Assembly: GCF_042680125.1 (NCBI RefSeq)
Contig: NZ_JBHTNY010000052.1
DNA length: 49,709 nucleotides
DNA from: Robinsoniella peoriensis
GTDB taxonomy: Bacteria > Bacillota > Clostridia > Lachnospirales > Lachnospiraceae
Reading direction: 5' to 3' (one strand)
The notes beneath the pieces were generated by a model. It was not told the origin of the DNA and ran no database searches. It saw only the letters and a list, made by a program, of their open reading frames with translations. Of the stretch, positions 16,419 through 24,003 are shown one piece after another. Position numbers and translations under genes: made by a program. The stretch's first letter is position 1; the number at the start of each line of letters is the position of its first letter.

Positions 16419-18492
16419 AGGATTTCACAGTGAATTCCCCCAAAGCTTCATTCAGCTCTTGTGTTCCTTCCAGAACAAATTTACCATCCCGTATAATCTC
16501 AGTTTTTGTACCGTCATTCTTTACTGCCTCAATAAGCTGTAGTTCATCATATGGTATGGTGATATCGGTATGGCAGCCCAAATAAGCTTTCCCAATATCT
16601 TCTTTTCGTAAAAGTGAAACTTCATTGTCTTTGGCGATGATTTCCTTTCCGTCCGGATTGTGGACAGCGATATCTTCAGACCAGCTGTAGCAAGTGTCTC
16701 CCACTGCAAAATGCGGACCCATTTTTTCCGCTATGAGAATTGGCAGCTTATCTGAAATCTTATACTTTCTGGCCATTGCGTAAGCAGTAGTATTAGTGCC
16801 TATTGCAAATTCTCCCATAGGCAGTGATTCATGATGATATAGTACATTTTCTAAGATATAGCGCTTATTCTCTTCTGCTTTTTCAAAATTACCGCAGGTA
16901 TATTCTTTGATCATTCCATCTTCAAAGGTAATGGATAAATCTACATACTTAAGTTCATTGAGGTAAACCTCCTTTACCTGAAGCACGCCGGATGTTCCCG
17001 CAAGCTTTGGTGAAGTAAATACTTCTCCCACCGGTATATTGACATCTGCCACACAGTTCTCAAAATTCGTCTGTACTGCCGGATCTTTAAGTTCCTGAAG
17101 CTGTACGGTCAAATCAGTATGATTATCTCCTTTACCTACTATATGAACACAGCTTCCCTGGTCAAGAGCATCTATTATGGTCTGCTGAATTCTTTCATAT
17201 AAATGATAGTCCAGCGTATTCAGTTTAATTACTTCCTTGAAAATCTCTTCAAACTGCTCTCCAATTTCGGGAATCGGAAATGCTATAATTGTAAAACTCC
17301 GCTCCTCACCTTTGATATAACGATTTGTGATCTGTGAAGATTCGTTGTTATAGAATACAGTAAGCTTTTCCTGCTTCTCGGACATATGGTACGCTGCCGG
17401 CTTATTCTCCGGTATAAAAGGCTGCTCTCCGAAAATTTCAACACATGCAGGTCCTGCATGACGGTTAGCCAGATCTTTATACTTTTCATAAGCAGTGCGA
17501 AGAACCCCCAGCTTACGCTCTACAAATGGCTTATCCAGATAAATTGCATTATCTGCTCTGTGATCGTAGTCAAATTGTTTATTCGGAATTGCGCCATAAT
17601 ATCCTATGCGCAGCTGCTGGCGCTTATTGATGCTATTCACTGCTGAGCGGTAGATTACCGGACGCAGCCCCATTTTCTCAAAGTTTTGGATTGCCTTGCG
17701 AATCATTCTTTCAAATCCCAGATTGTAACGGATATTTACAGTTTCTTTTGAGGACAGGTCTATCTTCGCTTTTTCGAAACCAATGCGATATCCTTCCGTA
17801 TAAGTAGACGCCATCAGATCAATGGTTTTCTGGTCAAGGGAATTTAGATATTCTGCTGTTTTTCTTTCATTCTCTGTTATATATTCGCCGAACTTATAGA
17901 GATATCGAAGATCTGACAAATCTTCATTCATAATAAGCTGTACTGCAAAATCCAGATTCGGGTCTACGGACTCCTGAATTCTTCTGGTTACTGTCCTATC
18001 GCTGTAATCACTGATAAACCAGTAAAGGATCTGCTGTATTTTCTTGTAAACAGGAAGTTCTTCTTCCTCAAAACAATTATAGATCTCAATAAATACTTCG
18101 CATATGATTACCATGTCCCACATTCTGCCCTCAAAGGCAAACGCAATCATTCCGCGCAGTTCAGTGTATAGAAAACTTAGTATTCTGCCGTGAATTTCTC
18201 CCAGTTTACTTACCGCATATTCCGGATTTCCGTAACTGTTATCGTAATGCTCCGGAAGTATGTCTTCATATAATGAATGATTCAGTTCCTCCCACTGTTC
18301 ACAGCTGTATGCATTCAGTTCCCCGCTGCATAATTTTTCAAACAGAACTTTTATTTCCATGATAAAAGACGCCATTTTTTGAAAATAATCAATAAAGGGC
18401 GCCGCTACTGTTTCTTCTGCTGCTATTTGAGCGATACGCTCCATGGAAAGATCATAACGCTCCTGATAAATTTTCGCTTCTTCCAGGTCCAT
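16417..18492 (-). CDS. Long M29-type aminopeptidase
   Basis: About 691 residues. The C-terminal part resembles family M29 metallo-aminopeptidases (AmpS/PepS): VADVNIPVGEVFTSPKLAGT, then MGEFAIGTNTTAYAMA and AEKMGPHFAVGDTCYSW, which supply the Glu, Glu and His metal ligands of the family. The N-terminal roughly 300 residues are helical and have no assignment; canonical M29 enzymes are near 400 residues, so this is a longer form. The ATG at 18492 has AAGGAGG 7 bases upstream; the open frame upstream overlaps the HD gene and is rejected. The last codons (EFTVKS, stop) fall in repeat-related sequence. Follows the HD gene by 43 bases. Confidence 0.85.
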   Translation of the reverse strand: MDLEEAKIYQERYDLSMERIAQIAAEETVAAPFIDYFQKMASFIMEIKVLFEKLCSGELNAYSCEQWEELNHSLYEDILPEHYDNSYGNPEYAVSKLGEIHGRILSFLYTELRGMIAFAFEGRMWDMVIICEVFIEIYNCFEEEELPVYKKIQQILYWFISDYSDRTVTRRIQESVDPNLDFAVQLIMNEDLSDLRYLYKFGEYITENERKTAEYLNSLDQKTIDLMASTYTEGYRIGFEKAKIDLSSKETVNIRYNLGFERMIRKAIQNFEKMGLRPVIYRSAVNSINKRQQLRIGYYGAIPNKQFDYDHRADNAIYLDKPFVERKLGVLRTAYEKYKDLANRHAGPACVEIFGEQPFIPENKPAAYHMSEKQEKLTVFYNNESSQITNRYIKGEERSFTIIAFPIPEIGEQFEEIFKEVIKLNTLDYHLYERIQQTIIDALDQGSCVHIVGKGDNHTDLTVQLQELKDPAVQTNFENCVADVNIPVGEVFTSPKLAGTSGVLQVKEVYLNELKYVDLSITFEDGMIKEYTCGNFEKAEENKRYILENVLYHHESLPMGEFAIGTNTTAYAMARKYKISDKLPILIAEKMGPHFAVGDTCYSWSEDIAVHNPDGKEIIAKDNEVSLLRKEDIGKAYLGCHTDITIPYDELQLIEAVKNDGTKTEIIRDGKFVLEGTQELNEALGEFTVKS

Positions 18493-18535
18493 AACATCCT
18501 CCTTAACTCCATTAATACCTTTCAGATCGGGAATT

Positions 18536-19126
18536 TTATTTTCCGGACCTGATATTTCCATTCGCAATATTCCGGTCTATAATTTCTTCACAGAAATCCC
18601 AAATTGCCTCAGAACCTTTATGGGTATCTTTATTGCGATCCATAATCTGCATTTCTTTTACTTCATGCTCTCTCCAAGCCTTGCCTTTTGATGCATCATT
18701 TAACATCACCGGCTGTACTTTATCCAAAGTCAGGGCAAATTTTGCTTCCGGCGTCTTGGCCGACTCAAATTCTTCCCACAACTCCCGCATATAAGCAGCC
18801 TGATCCTCAGGAAGGAGGTTGAAGATTCTGTCTGCCGCTTTCACTTCACGCTCACGCTTCGTCTCATTTCCTTTTTCATCATAAGCATAAGTATCGCCGG
18901 CATCTATTTCCACGATATCATGTATCAATACCATTGTAATCGTTTTTAAAACATCTATTTCTTCATTGGCATGTTCGCTTAAGACCGCACACATCATAGC
19001 TAAGTGCCAGGAGTGCTCCGTATCATTTTCATGCCTGCTGCCATCTGAAATATAACTTTGTCTTGTGATTTTTTTTAATTTATCCACTTCCATTATAAAA
19101 TTCATCTGGGCTTCTAATCTGTTCAT
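18536..19126 (-). CDS. HD-domain hydrolase (YfbR/HDDC2-like)
   Basis: 196-residue HD phosphohydrolase. The motif set is H (NDTEHSWHLAMM), HD (MVLIHDIVEIDAGDTYAYDE) and a distal Asp (FALTLDKVQPVMLND). The arrangement matches the HD_3 group to which the 5'-deoxynucleotidase YfbR belongs; nucleotide hydrolysis is likely but substrate is unknown. It starts 9 bases after DUF6142 and is followed closely by the M29 gene, so the four genes vanZ-DUF6142-HD-M29 probably form one transcript. Confidence 0.88.
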   Translation of the reverse strand: MNRLEAQMNFIMEVDKLKKITRQSYISDGSRHENDTEHSWHLAMMCAVLSEHANEEIDVLKTITMVLIHDIVEIDAGDTYAYDEKGNETKREREVKAADRIFNLLPEDQAAYMRELWEEFESAKTPEAKFALTLDKVQPVMLNDASKGKAWREHEVKEMQIMDRNKDTHKGSEAIWDFCEEIIDRNIANGNIRSGK

Positions 19127-19135
19127 TTCATTCGC

Positions 19136-19456
19136 CTACTTTCCTACTCCAATCAAAAATATTGCTACCCATCCCAGAAATATTACACCATTCAAGATTG
19201 CTCCAAGCTTCGGAAAAAAAGATATGGAATTCTTTTCCGTCAAACTCAAAAATCCAAGAATTAAACCTGCAAAAGACATGATCATAGCGGTAAGTCCAAT
19301 CGCTCCCAGGTACTGTCCTCCCTGTCCTCTGAAATAAAAGGACAGATAAGCCAGTACACAGAAGATCAAAAAGGATACACCGCCCAGGACTGAAGCTGTA
19401 ATTCCACGCTTTGAATGTTTTTTTTCAGCAAATGAATACATTGGTTTCCTAGCCAT
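19136..19456 (-). CDS. Small three-helix membrane protein (DUF6142-like)
   Basis: 106 residues with three hydrophobic helices (about 21-42, 50-72, 82-102) after a basic cytosolic start MARKPMYSFAEKKHSKRG. The features match the DUF6142 group of Clostridia; function unknown. The ATG overlaps the stop of the VanZ-like gene by 8 bases (ATGGCTAG), implying coupled translation and possibly a joint complex. Confidence 0.8.
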   Translation of the reverse strand: MARKPMYSFAEKKHSKRGITASVLGGVSFLIFCVLAYLSFYFRGQGGQYLGAIGLTAMIMSFAGLILGFLSLTEKNSISFFPKLGAILNGVIFLGWVAIFLIGVGK

Positions 19457-19910
19457 ATATATTTCTCCTCACTCTGTTACAAACACAAAACACCAGATAA
19501 CCAATCATACCACCGATGGTATTCAATAAAAGGTCGTCTACATCAAAACTTCCCACCTTTGAAATAAGCTGGATGCATTCTACAATCAAACTGAACTGAA
19601 AACTCAGCAGAACAATTACCACAAAATGTCTCGTTTTTCGGTTCAGCACCGGAAAAATCGCTCCAAATGGCACAAAGCACAGTACATTTCCAATAATATT
19701 AGTAAACACCGCAAAAAATCCCAGCTGTTCTCTATATATCCAAAAGCGTTTAATTTCCTTTAAGGGCTGTAAGTTATAACTGTATTCCCGTTCTGATAAT
19801 ACTCTGCCATAACTTTCTGCAAAAAACAGGAAGTATGTCAGTAAGATAAGGTAGATCATAAATAATACTACGCTTATCCACTTAATCTTTCTTTTAGTTT
19901 CCTTTTTCAC
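19449..19910 (-). CDS. VanZ-like membrane protein
   Basis: 153 residues, four predicted membrane segments. The VanZ signature is clear: FFAVFTNIIGNVLCFVPFGA and, after a helix with VECIQLISKVGSFDVDD, LLLNTIGGMIGYL. VanZ confers low teicoplanin resistance in enterococci, but most relatives are of unknown role; there are no vancomycin genes nearby. Overlaps the following gene by 8 bases. Confidence 0.9.
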   Translation of the reverse strand: MKKETKRKIKWISVVLFMIYLILLTYFLFFAESYGRVLSEREYSYNLQPLKEIKRFWIYREQLGFFAVFTNIIGNVLCFVPFGAIFPVLNRKTRHFVVIVLLSFQFSLIVECIQLISKVGSFDVDDLLLNTIGGMIGYLVFCVCNRVRRNIYG

Positions 19911-19925
19911 GAAAATACCTCGATA

Positions 19926-20078
19926 CTAGAACATTACATTCTTTTTTGCCCTCAAAAGCTTTGCTCCATGTACAATTAACAAGATTCCACTTGCAATCCC
20001 TGTTACCATAACAGTAATGCCAACCACAATATTGCCTGCTCCTACACTGCTCATTGTTTTGTAAATCTTCTCATTCAT
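19926..20078 (-). CDS. 50-residue single-helix membrane protein
   Basis: Short gene starting MNEKIYKTMSSVGAGNIVVG and ending LLRAKKNVMF, with one glycine-rich membrane helix (about 13-40) and a basic tail. GGAGG lies 7 bases before the ATG. It sits between pyrE (41 bases) and the VanZ-like gene (15 bases) in the same direction, so it may bridge the two transcripts. The helix and tail suggest an inner-membrane micro-protein; function unknown. Confidence 0.75.
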   Translation of the reverse strand: MNEKIYKTMSSVGAGNIVVGITVMVTGIASGILLIVHGAKLLRAKKNVMF

Positions 20079-20119
20079 GGTATAGCCTCCTTTTATATTG
20101 CAGCGCTGACCGCGCCTAA

Positions 20120-20794
20120 TTATTCTGCTCCGTACTGTACATAATATGCATCAATTGCAGCTTTTAAGGCGTCATCAATAATAATTTTGCCTTTATATTC
20201 TTTGTTGTACAGATGTTCTACTACCTCTGCCATTGTAACAATAGCAGTTGTTTCTAGTCCGTATGTCTCCTGAATTTCCTGAAGAGCGCTTTTGCTTCCC
20301 TGTCCTTTTTCCATACGGTCTACAGAAACTACTAATCCCAGCGGCGTTACCGCTCCCTGTGCTTTGATGATTGGAAGTGTTTCCTGAATAGACGTACCTG
20401 CAGTGGTAACATCTTCGATAATTACGATCTTATCACCATCATTAATCGGACTGCCCAAAAGAATTCCTTTGTCACCATGATCTTTTACTTCTTTACGGTT
20501 AGAACAGTATCTGATATCTTTACCATAAAATTCACTAATTGCCATAGTAGTTGCTACGGTAAGCGGGATTCCTTTATATGCCGGTCCAAATAATACGTCA
20601 AAGTCAAATCCGAATTTTTCGTTGATGGCTTTTGCATAGTATTCTCCCAGCTTACGTAGCTGTGCGCCTGTCCGGTAAAAACCTGTGTTTACAAAAAACG
20701 GGGTTTTTCTTCCACTCTTCGTTACAAAATCACCAAATTTTAATACCTGGCAATCCACCATAAATTCTATAAACTCCTGTTTGTATGCTTCCAT
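20120..20794 (-). CDS. pyrE: Orotate phosphoribosyltransferase
   Basis: Converts orotate plus PRPP to OMP, fifth step of pyrimidine synthesis. Contains the PRPP motif IVIIEDVTTAGTSIQETLPI, the flexible-loop region KEVKDHGDKGILLG and VLFGPAYKGIPL. 224 residues. AGGAG lies 9 bases before the ATG. Last of the pyrCFKDE set; 31 bases after pyrD. Confidence 0.97.
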   Translation of the reverse strand: MEAYKQEFIEFMVDCQVLKFGDFVTKSGRKTPFFVNTGFYRTGAQLRKLGEYYAKAINEKFGFDFDVLFGPAYKGIPLTVATTMAISEFYGKDIRYCSNRKEVKDHGDKGILLGSPINDGDKIVIIEDVTTAGTSIQETLPIIKAQGAVTPLGLVVSVDRMEKGQGSKSALQEIQETYGLETTAIVTMAEVVEHLYNKEYKGKIIIDDALKAAIDAYYVQYGAE

Positions 20795-20825
20795 TTCATT
20801 ATTCTCCTGTCTGCCTCTTGGCTTG

Positions 20826-21731
20826 CTATTTTACTGCTCCTATTAATTCTCGTATATCGTCGATTTTATTTTCAATCAGATACTCCTCAATGCCTTTTAC
20901 TATCTCTGCAATTGCTGTGGGATTATTAAAATTTGCCGTTCCCACTGATATGGCAGTCGCACCTGCAAGTATAAACTCCAGTGCATCTTCCGCAGTGGCG
21001 ATTCCTCCCATACCGATGATTGGAAGCTTTACGGCATTTGCTACCTGATAGACCATGCGGACTGCAACTGGTTTTATCGCAGGGCCGGAAAGTCCGCCTG
21101 TTTTATTTGCCAGTGCAAAGCATCTTTTTTGTACATTAATCTTCATCCCGGTCAGTGTATTGATCAGGGAAAGTGCATCTGCACCTCCCGCTTCGGCAGC
21201 CTTCGCCATCACGGTTATATCTGTAACATTGGGACTTAATTTCATGATAATCGGCTGCTTTGCTCTTTTCTTTACTTCCCTGGTAATGTGTTCAACCGCT
21301 TTTGGATCCTGTCCAAATGCAATACCACCTTCTTTTACATTCGGACAGGAGATATTTATCTCCAGAAGGTCAACCGGCTCTTCTGCAAGGCGTTCTACCA
21401 CCTGGCAATAATCTTCTGTAGTTTTTCCACATACATTTACAATAATCTTTGTTGAAAACTGCTTCAGAAACGGAATATCTCTCTTGCAGAAAGTCTCCAT
21501 CCCGGGATTCTGCAGCCCTATGGCATTTATCATTCCTCCATAGGTCTCTGCAATACGTGGAGTGGGATTTCCAGCCCATGGCACATTTGCCACACCCTTG
21601 GTCACTACCGCTCCCAGGGTATTCAAATCCACAAATTCGCTGTATTCCGAACCGGAACCGAATGTCCCGGATGCAGTCATAACAGGGTTTTTAAATTGCA
21701 CCCCGGCAATTTCTACACTTGTATTTAACAT
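20826..21731 (-). CDS. pyrD: Dihydroorotate dehydrogenase B catalytic subunit
   Basis: FMN enzyme oxidising dihydroorotate to orotate with NAD through the PyrK subunit (class 1B). Motifs: GVQFKNPVMTASGTFGSG, NPTPRIAETYGGMINAIGLQ, EINISCPNVKEGG (class 1B has Cys as base; this Cys is present), KLSPNVTDI, GIATAEDALEFILAGA. 301 residues from the ATG at 21731. GGAGG is 13 bases upstream, rather far; a TTG-started extension through the duplicated segment is open but unlikely. Confidence 0.96.
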   Translation of the reverse strand: MLNTSVEIAGVQFKNPVMTASGTFGSGSEYSEFVDLNTLGAVVTKGVANVPWAGNPTPRIAETYGGMINAIGLQNPGMETFCKRDIPFLKQFSTKIIVNVCGKTTEDYCQVVERLAEEPVDLLEINISCPNVKEGGIAFGQDPKAVEHITREVKKRAKQPIIMKLSPNVTDITVMAKAAEAGGADALSLINTLTGMKINVQKRCFALANKTGGLSGPAIKPVAVRMVYQVANAVKLPIIGMGGIATAEDALEFILAGATAISVGTANFNNPTAIAEIVKGIEEYLIENKIDDIRELIGAVK

Positions 21732-21733
21732 AA

Positions 21734-21843
21734 TTTCGCTTTTTCCTCCAATGCCGCATTCACTGCGGCTTTTATATCCGGTACTGCGAAAGTGAATTTC
21801 TTTCGCTTTTTCCTCCAATGCCGCATTTACTGCGGCTTTTATA
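21734..21843. repeat. 43-bp direct duplication carrying hairpin and RBS between pyrK and pyrD
   Basis: Two copies (21734-21776 and 21801-21843) differ at one base. On the coding strand each holds a stem GCCGCA / TGCGGC followed by ATTGGAGG, i.e. a hairpin plus Shine-Dalgarno. The outer copy touches the pyrK stop codon, the inner one supplies the pyrD site. They are 24 bases apart. Confidence 0.9.
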
Positions 21844-22630
21844 AATCTATTTCCGTTGATAAGAATACCGGTCCGTCTTTACAGATACGTTTATTGTGTA
21901 CCTGGGAGTGTTCATCCAATTCTTTGGACTGGCATACACATGCAAGGCAGGCACCTATTCCACATGCCATTCTCTCTTCTAATGAGAGCCAGCATTCGAT
22001 ACCATTTTCCTCTGCATATGATTTCAGTGCACGCAGCATCGGGGTTGGACCACATGCGTAGATCACATCTGCCGTCAGTCCATTTTCTTTTATTGCATCC
22101 AGAACATTTCCCTTAGTGCCCGCACTTCCATCTTCGGTTGCGATATATACTTCTGCATAAGTATTCAATTCACCGGTTAAGAACAACTCATCCCGGTAAC
22201 CCACGATGGCTTGTTTTTCCCCTTTTAATTCTTTTGCAAGCTGCACCATTGGAGGAATACCGATACCGCCGCCAATTAAAAATGCTTTCCTGCCTTCTTC
22301 CATACGGTCCAGGGGAAATCCATTTCCCAGAGGCCCCATAATTTCAATCTGGTCGCCTTCTCCTAATCCGGAGAACTCATCAGTGCCTTTTCCCACTACG
22401 CGATAGACAATGCGCAGCGCTTTTTTTTCTTTATTTACTTCACAGATACTGATGGGTCTTGGCAGCAGACGGCTCCCATCCCTGCTGAATACCGATATAA
22501 ACTGTCCTGGATTCGCGTGTTCCGTAATCTGTTCAGAATCCAGCCACATGCTGTATACATCCCCGGCAATTTTTTCCTGGCTTATAATTCTGCTTTTTTC
22601 TTTTATTTTTTCTTTTACTTTTTCTGCCAT
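21839..22630 (-). CDS. pyrK: Dihydroorotate dehydrogenase B electron-transfer subunit
   Basis: FAD and 2Fe-2S subunit passing electrons from PyrD to NAD. N-terminal ferredoxin-reductase FAD fold (RLLPRPISI), NAD-binding part (GGGIGIPPMVQLAKEL, YACGPTPML) and C-terminal Cys cluster ERMACGIGACLACVC...C for the 2Fe-2S. 263 residues. The ATG at 22630 has AAAGGAG 5 bases ahead; the 16-codon upstream extension is rejected. Upstream gap to pyrF is filled by two inserted elements. Confidence 0.96.
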   Translation of the reverse strand: MAEKVKEKIKEKSRIISQEKIAGDVYSMWLDSEQITEHANPGQFISVFSRDGSRLLPRPISICEVNKEKKALRIVYRVVGKGTDEFSGLGEGDQIEIMGPLGNGFPLDRMEEGRKAFLIGGGIGIPPMVQLAKELKGEKQAIVGYRDELFLTGELNTYAEVYIATEDGSAGTKGNVLDAIKENGLTADVIYACGPTPMLRALKSYAEENGIECWLSLEERMACGIGACLACVCQSKELDEHSQVHNKRICKDGPVFLSTEIDL

Positions 22631-22684
22631 GTTAACTCCTTTCTGTTCCCTGGTAGTCCATAAAGCTTGAATACCCAATAAATG

Positions 22685-22849
22685 CTAGTGCTCCACCGAA
22701 CAGTAAAGATAGTGACAGTGCTGAATATTTTGTCAGCCAGCAAGGCGAAGTATGGAAGCGGAGTGGTTCCTCCGCTGACTGACGACAACGCGGCAAATGG
22801 CAAAACAGGCAGTGCTGTCACTATTGTTACTGTCCGGATGGAGTACTAG
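22685..22849. repeat. 165-bp palindromic MITE-like element, type 1
   Basis: Starts CTAGTGCTCCACC and ends GGATGGAGTACTAG; the terminal ~40 bases are imperfect reverse complements (core GACAGTAA..ATAGTGACAG). The centre forms AGCGGAG / CTCCGCT. No coding capacity. It is directly joined to the next element, sharing the CTAG at 22846-22849. Confidence 0.8.
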
Positions 22850-23011
22850 AGCTTGTTTTAAAATTGCTTTCTGGCAGCTGTGCGTCACAGTTTGTGGGAG
22901 ATTTGTCCCGGATGAAGGGCGCGTAGCGGGCTACGTAACCTGAATTCGGGGCAAATATGCCGCAAAGTGGGGCGTGCAGATGGCAGGAATGAATTTTCAA
23001 ACACGCTCTAG
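22846..23011. repeat. 166-bp inverted-repeat element, type 2
   Basis: Left end CTAGAGCTTGTTTTAAAATT and right end AATTTTCAAACACGCTCTAG are imperfect inverted repeats of about 35 bases continuing into CTGGCAGCTG / CAGATGGCAG. A second full copy is at 42932-43098 and fragments are at 136 and 46673. No ORF; a MITE-like sequence within the pyr transcript. Confidence 0.85.
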
Positions 23012-23046
23012 AGCTTGTCTGGTATCTTCCTTATTATATGATTGCT

Positions 23047-23976
23047 TTATCCGCGGTTCTTTAAAGCGCCGTCAATGTCTGTTACCATATCTTCTACTGC
23101 AGCCCTGGAAGCTTCACCGAAGTTTTCTGCTCCGAATTTCAAATATTGTTCCTGCTTATAAGCAGCTATGATTCCCCTGGAGGAGTTTACGATAGCACCC
23201 AGACCATCTTCATTAAAGAAATGTACCAGATCTGCGCCTTTTCCACCTTGTGCTCCGTAACCGGGAACCAGAATATAAGCTTTCGGCATTATTTTACGAA
23301 GTACTTTTCCCATTTCAGGATAAGTTGCGCCAACTACAGCTCCAACGTAGCTGTAAGAATCGCCCATGCATTCTTCGCCCCATTGAGCTACTTTTTCGCC
23401 CACTAGTTCATAGAGCGGCTTCCCGTCGACCAACTGGTCCTGGAATTCCCCGCTGGATGGATTGGAAGTTTTCACCAAAATGAACAGCCCTTTTTTCTCT
23501 TCTTTGCAGACATCGATAAATGGCTTGATTCCATCTGACCCCAGATAAGGATTAACAGTTGCAAAGTCTTCATCAAAGGCTGTATATGTTTTACTTCCCA
23601 CCTGTACTTTTCCAAGATGACCCACTGCATATGCTGCAGATGTAGAACCGATATCTCCTCTTTTTACATCTCCGATTACAACCAGGTCTTTTTCATTACA
23701 ATAATCTACGGTCTTTTTAAATGCTTTTAATCCTTCAATACCAAACTGCTCATACATGGCAATCTGTGGTTTTACAGCAGGTATGATATCATAAGTATGA
23801 TCTACAATCTCTTTATTAAACTGCCAGATAGCCTCTGCAGCGCCTTCTAAGGTCTCTCCGAATTCTGCGTATGCCTTGCTTTTAATATGATCCGGAATAT
23901 AGCCTAACATCGGGTCTAATCCTACTACAATTGGTGCATGCGTTTTCTGTATTTTGCTTATTAATTTCTGAATCAT
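23047..23976 (-). CDS. pyrF: Orotidine 5'-phosphate decarboxylase (class 2)
   Basis: Converts OMP to UMP. The catalytic Asp-Lys-Asp tetrad region is VIGDVKRGDIGSTSAAYA; other features are VVGLDPMLGYIP at the N-terminus and LVPGYGAQGGKGADL for the phosphate. 309 residues matches the longer class 2 (PyrF of mycobacteria and Clostridia) rather than the 240-residue class 1. It starts 27 bases after pyrC; its 3' side is separated from pyrK by about 400 bases holding two inserted repeats. Confidence 0.96.
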   Translation of the reverse strand: MIQKLISKIQKTHAPIVVGLDPMLGYIPDHIKSKAYAEFGETLEGAAEAIWQFNKEIVDHTYDIIPAVKPQIAMYEQFGIEGLKAFKKTVDYCNEKDLVVIGDVKRGDIGSTSAAYAVGHLGKVQVGSKTYTAFDEDFATVNPYLGSDGIKPFIDVCKEEKKGLFILVKTSNPSSGEFQDQLVDGKPLYELVGEKVAQWGEECMGDSYSYVGAVVGATYPEMGKVLRKIMPKAYILVPGYGAQGGKGADLVHFFNEDGLGAIVNSSRGIIAAYKQEQYLKFGAENFGEASRAAVEDMVTDIDGALKNRG

Positions 23977-24003
23977 TTCTTAAAAATCCTCCTGTTTTCC
24001 TGA

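Noticed and set aside
19449..19910. Glycopeptide-resistance gene
   Set aside because: VanZ-like fold only; no vanHAX or regulators near, and the family is broad.
21734..21818. TTG-started longer PyrD
   Set aside because: The extra residues are just translation of the duplicated segment; the ATG at 21731 gives the family N-terminus.
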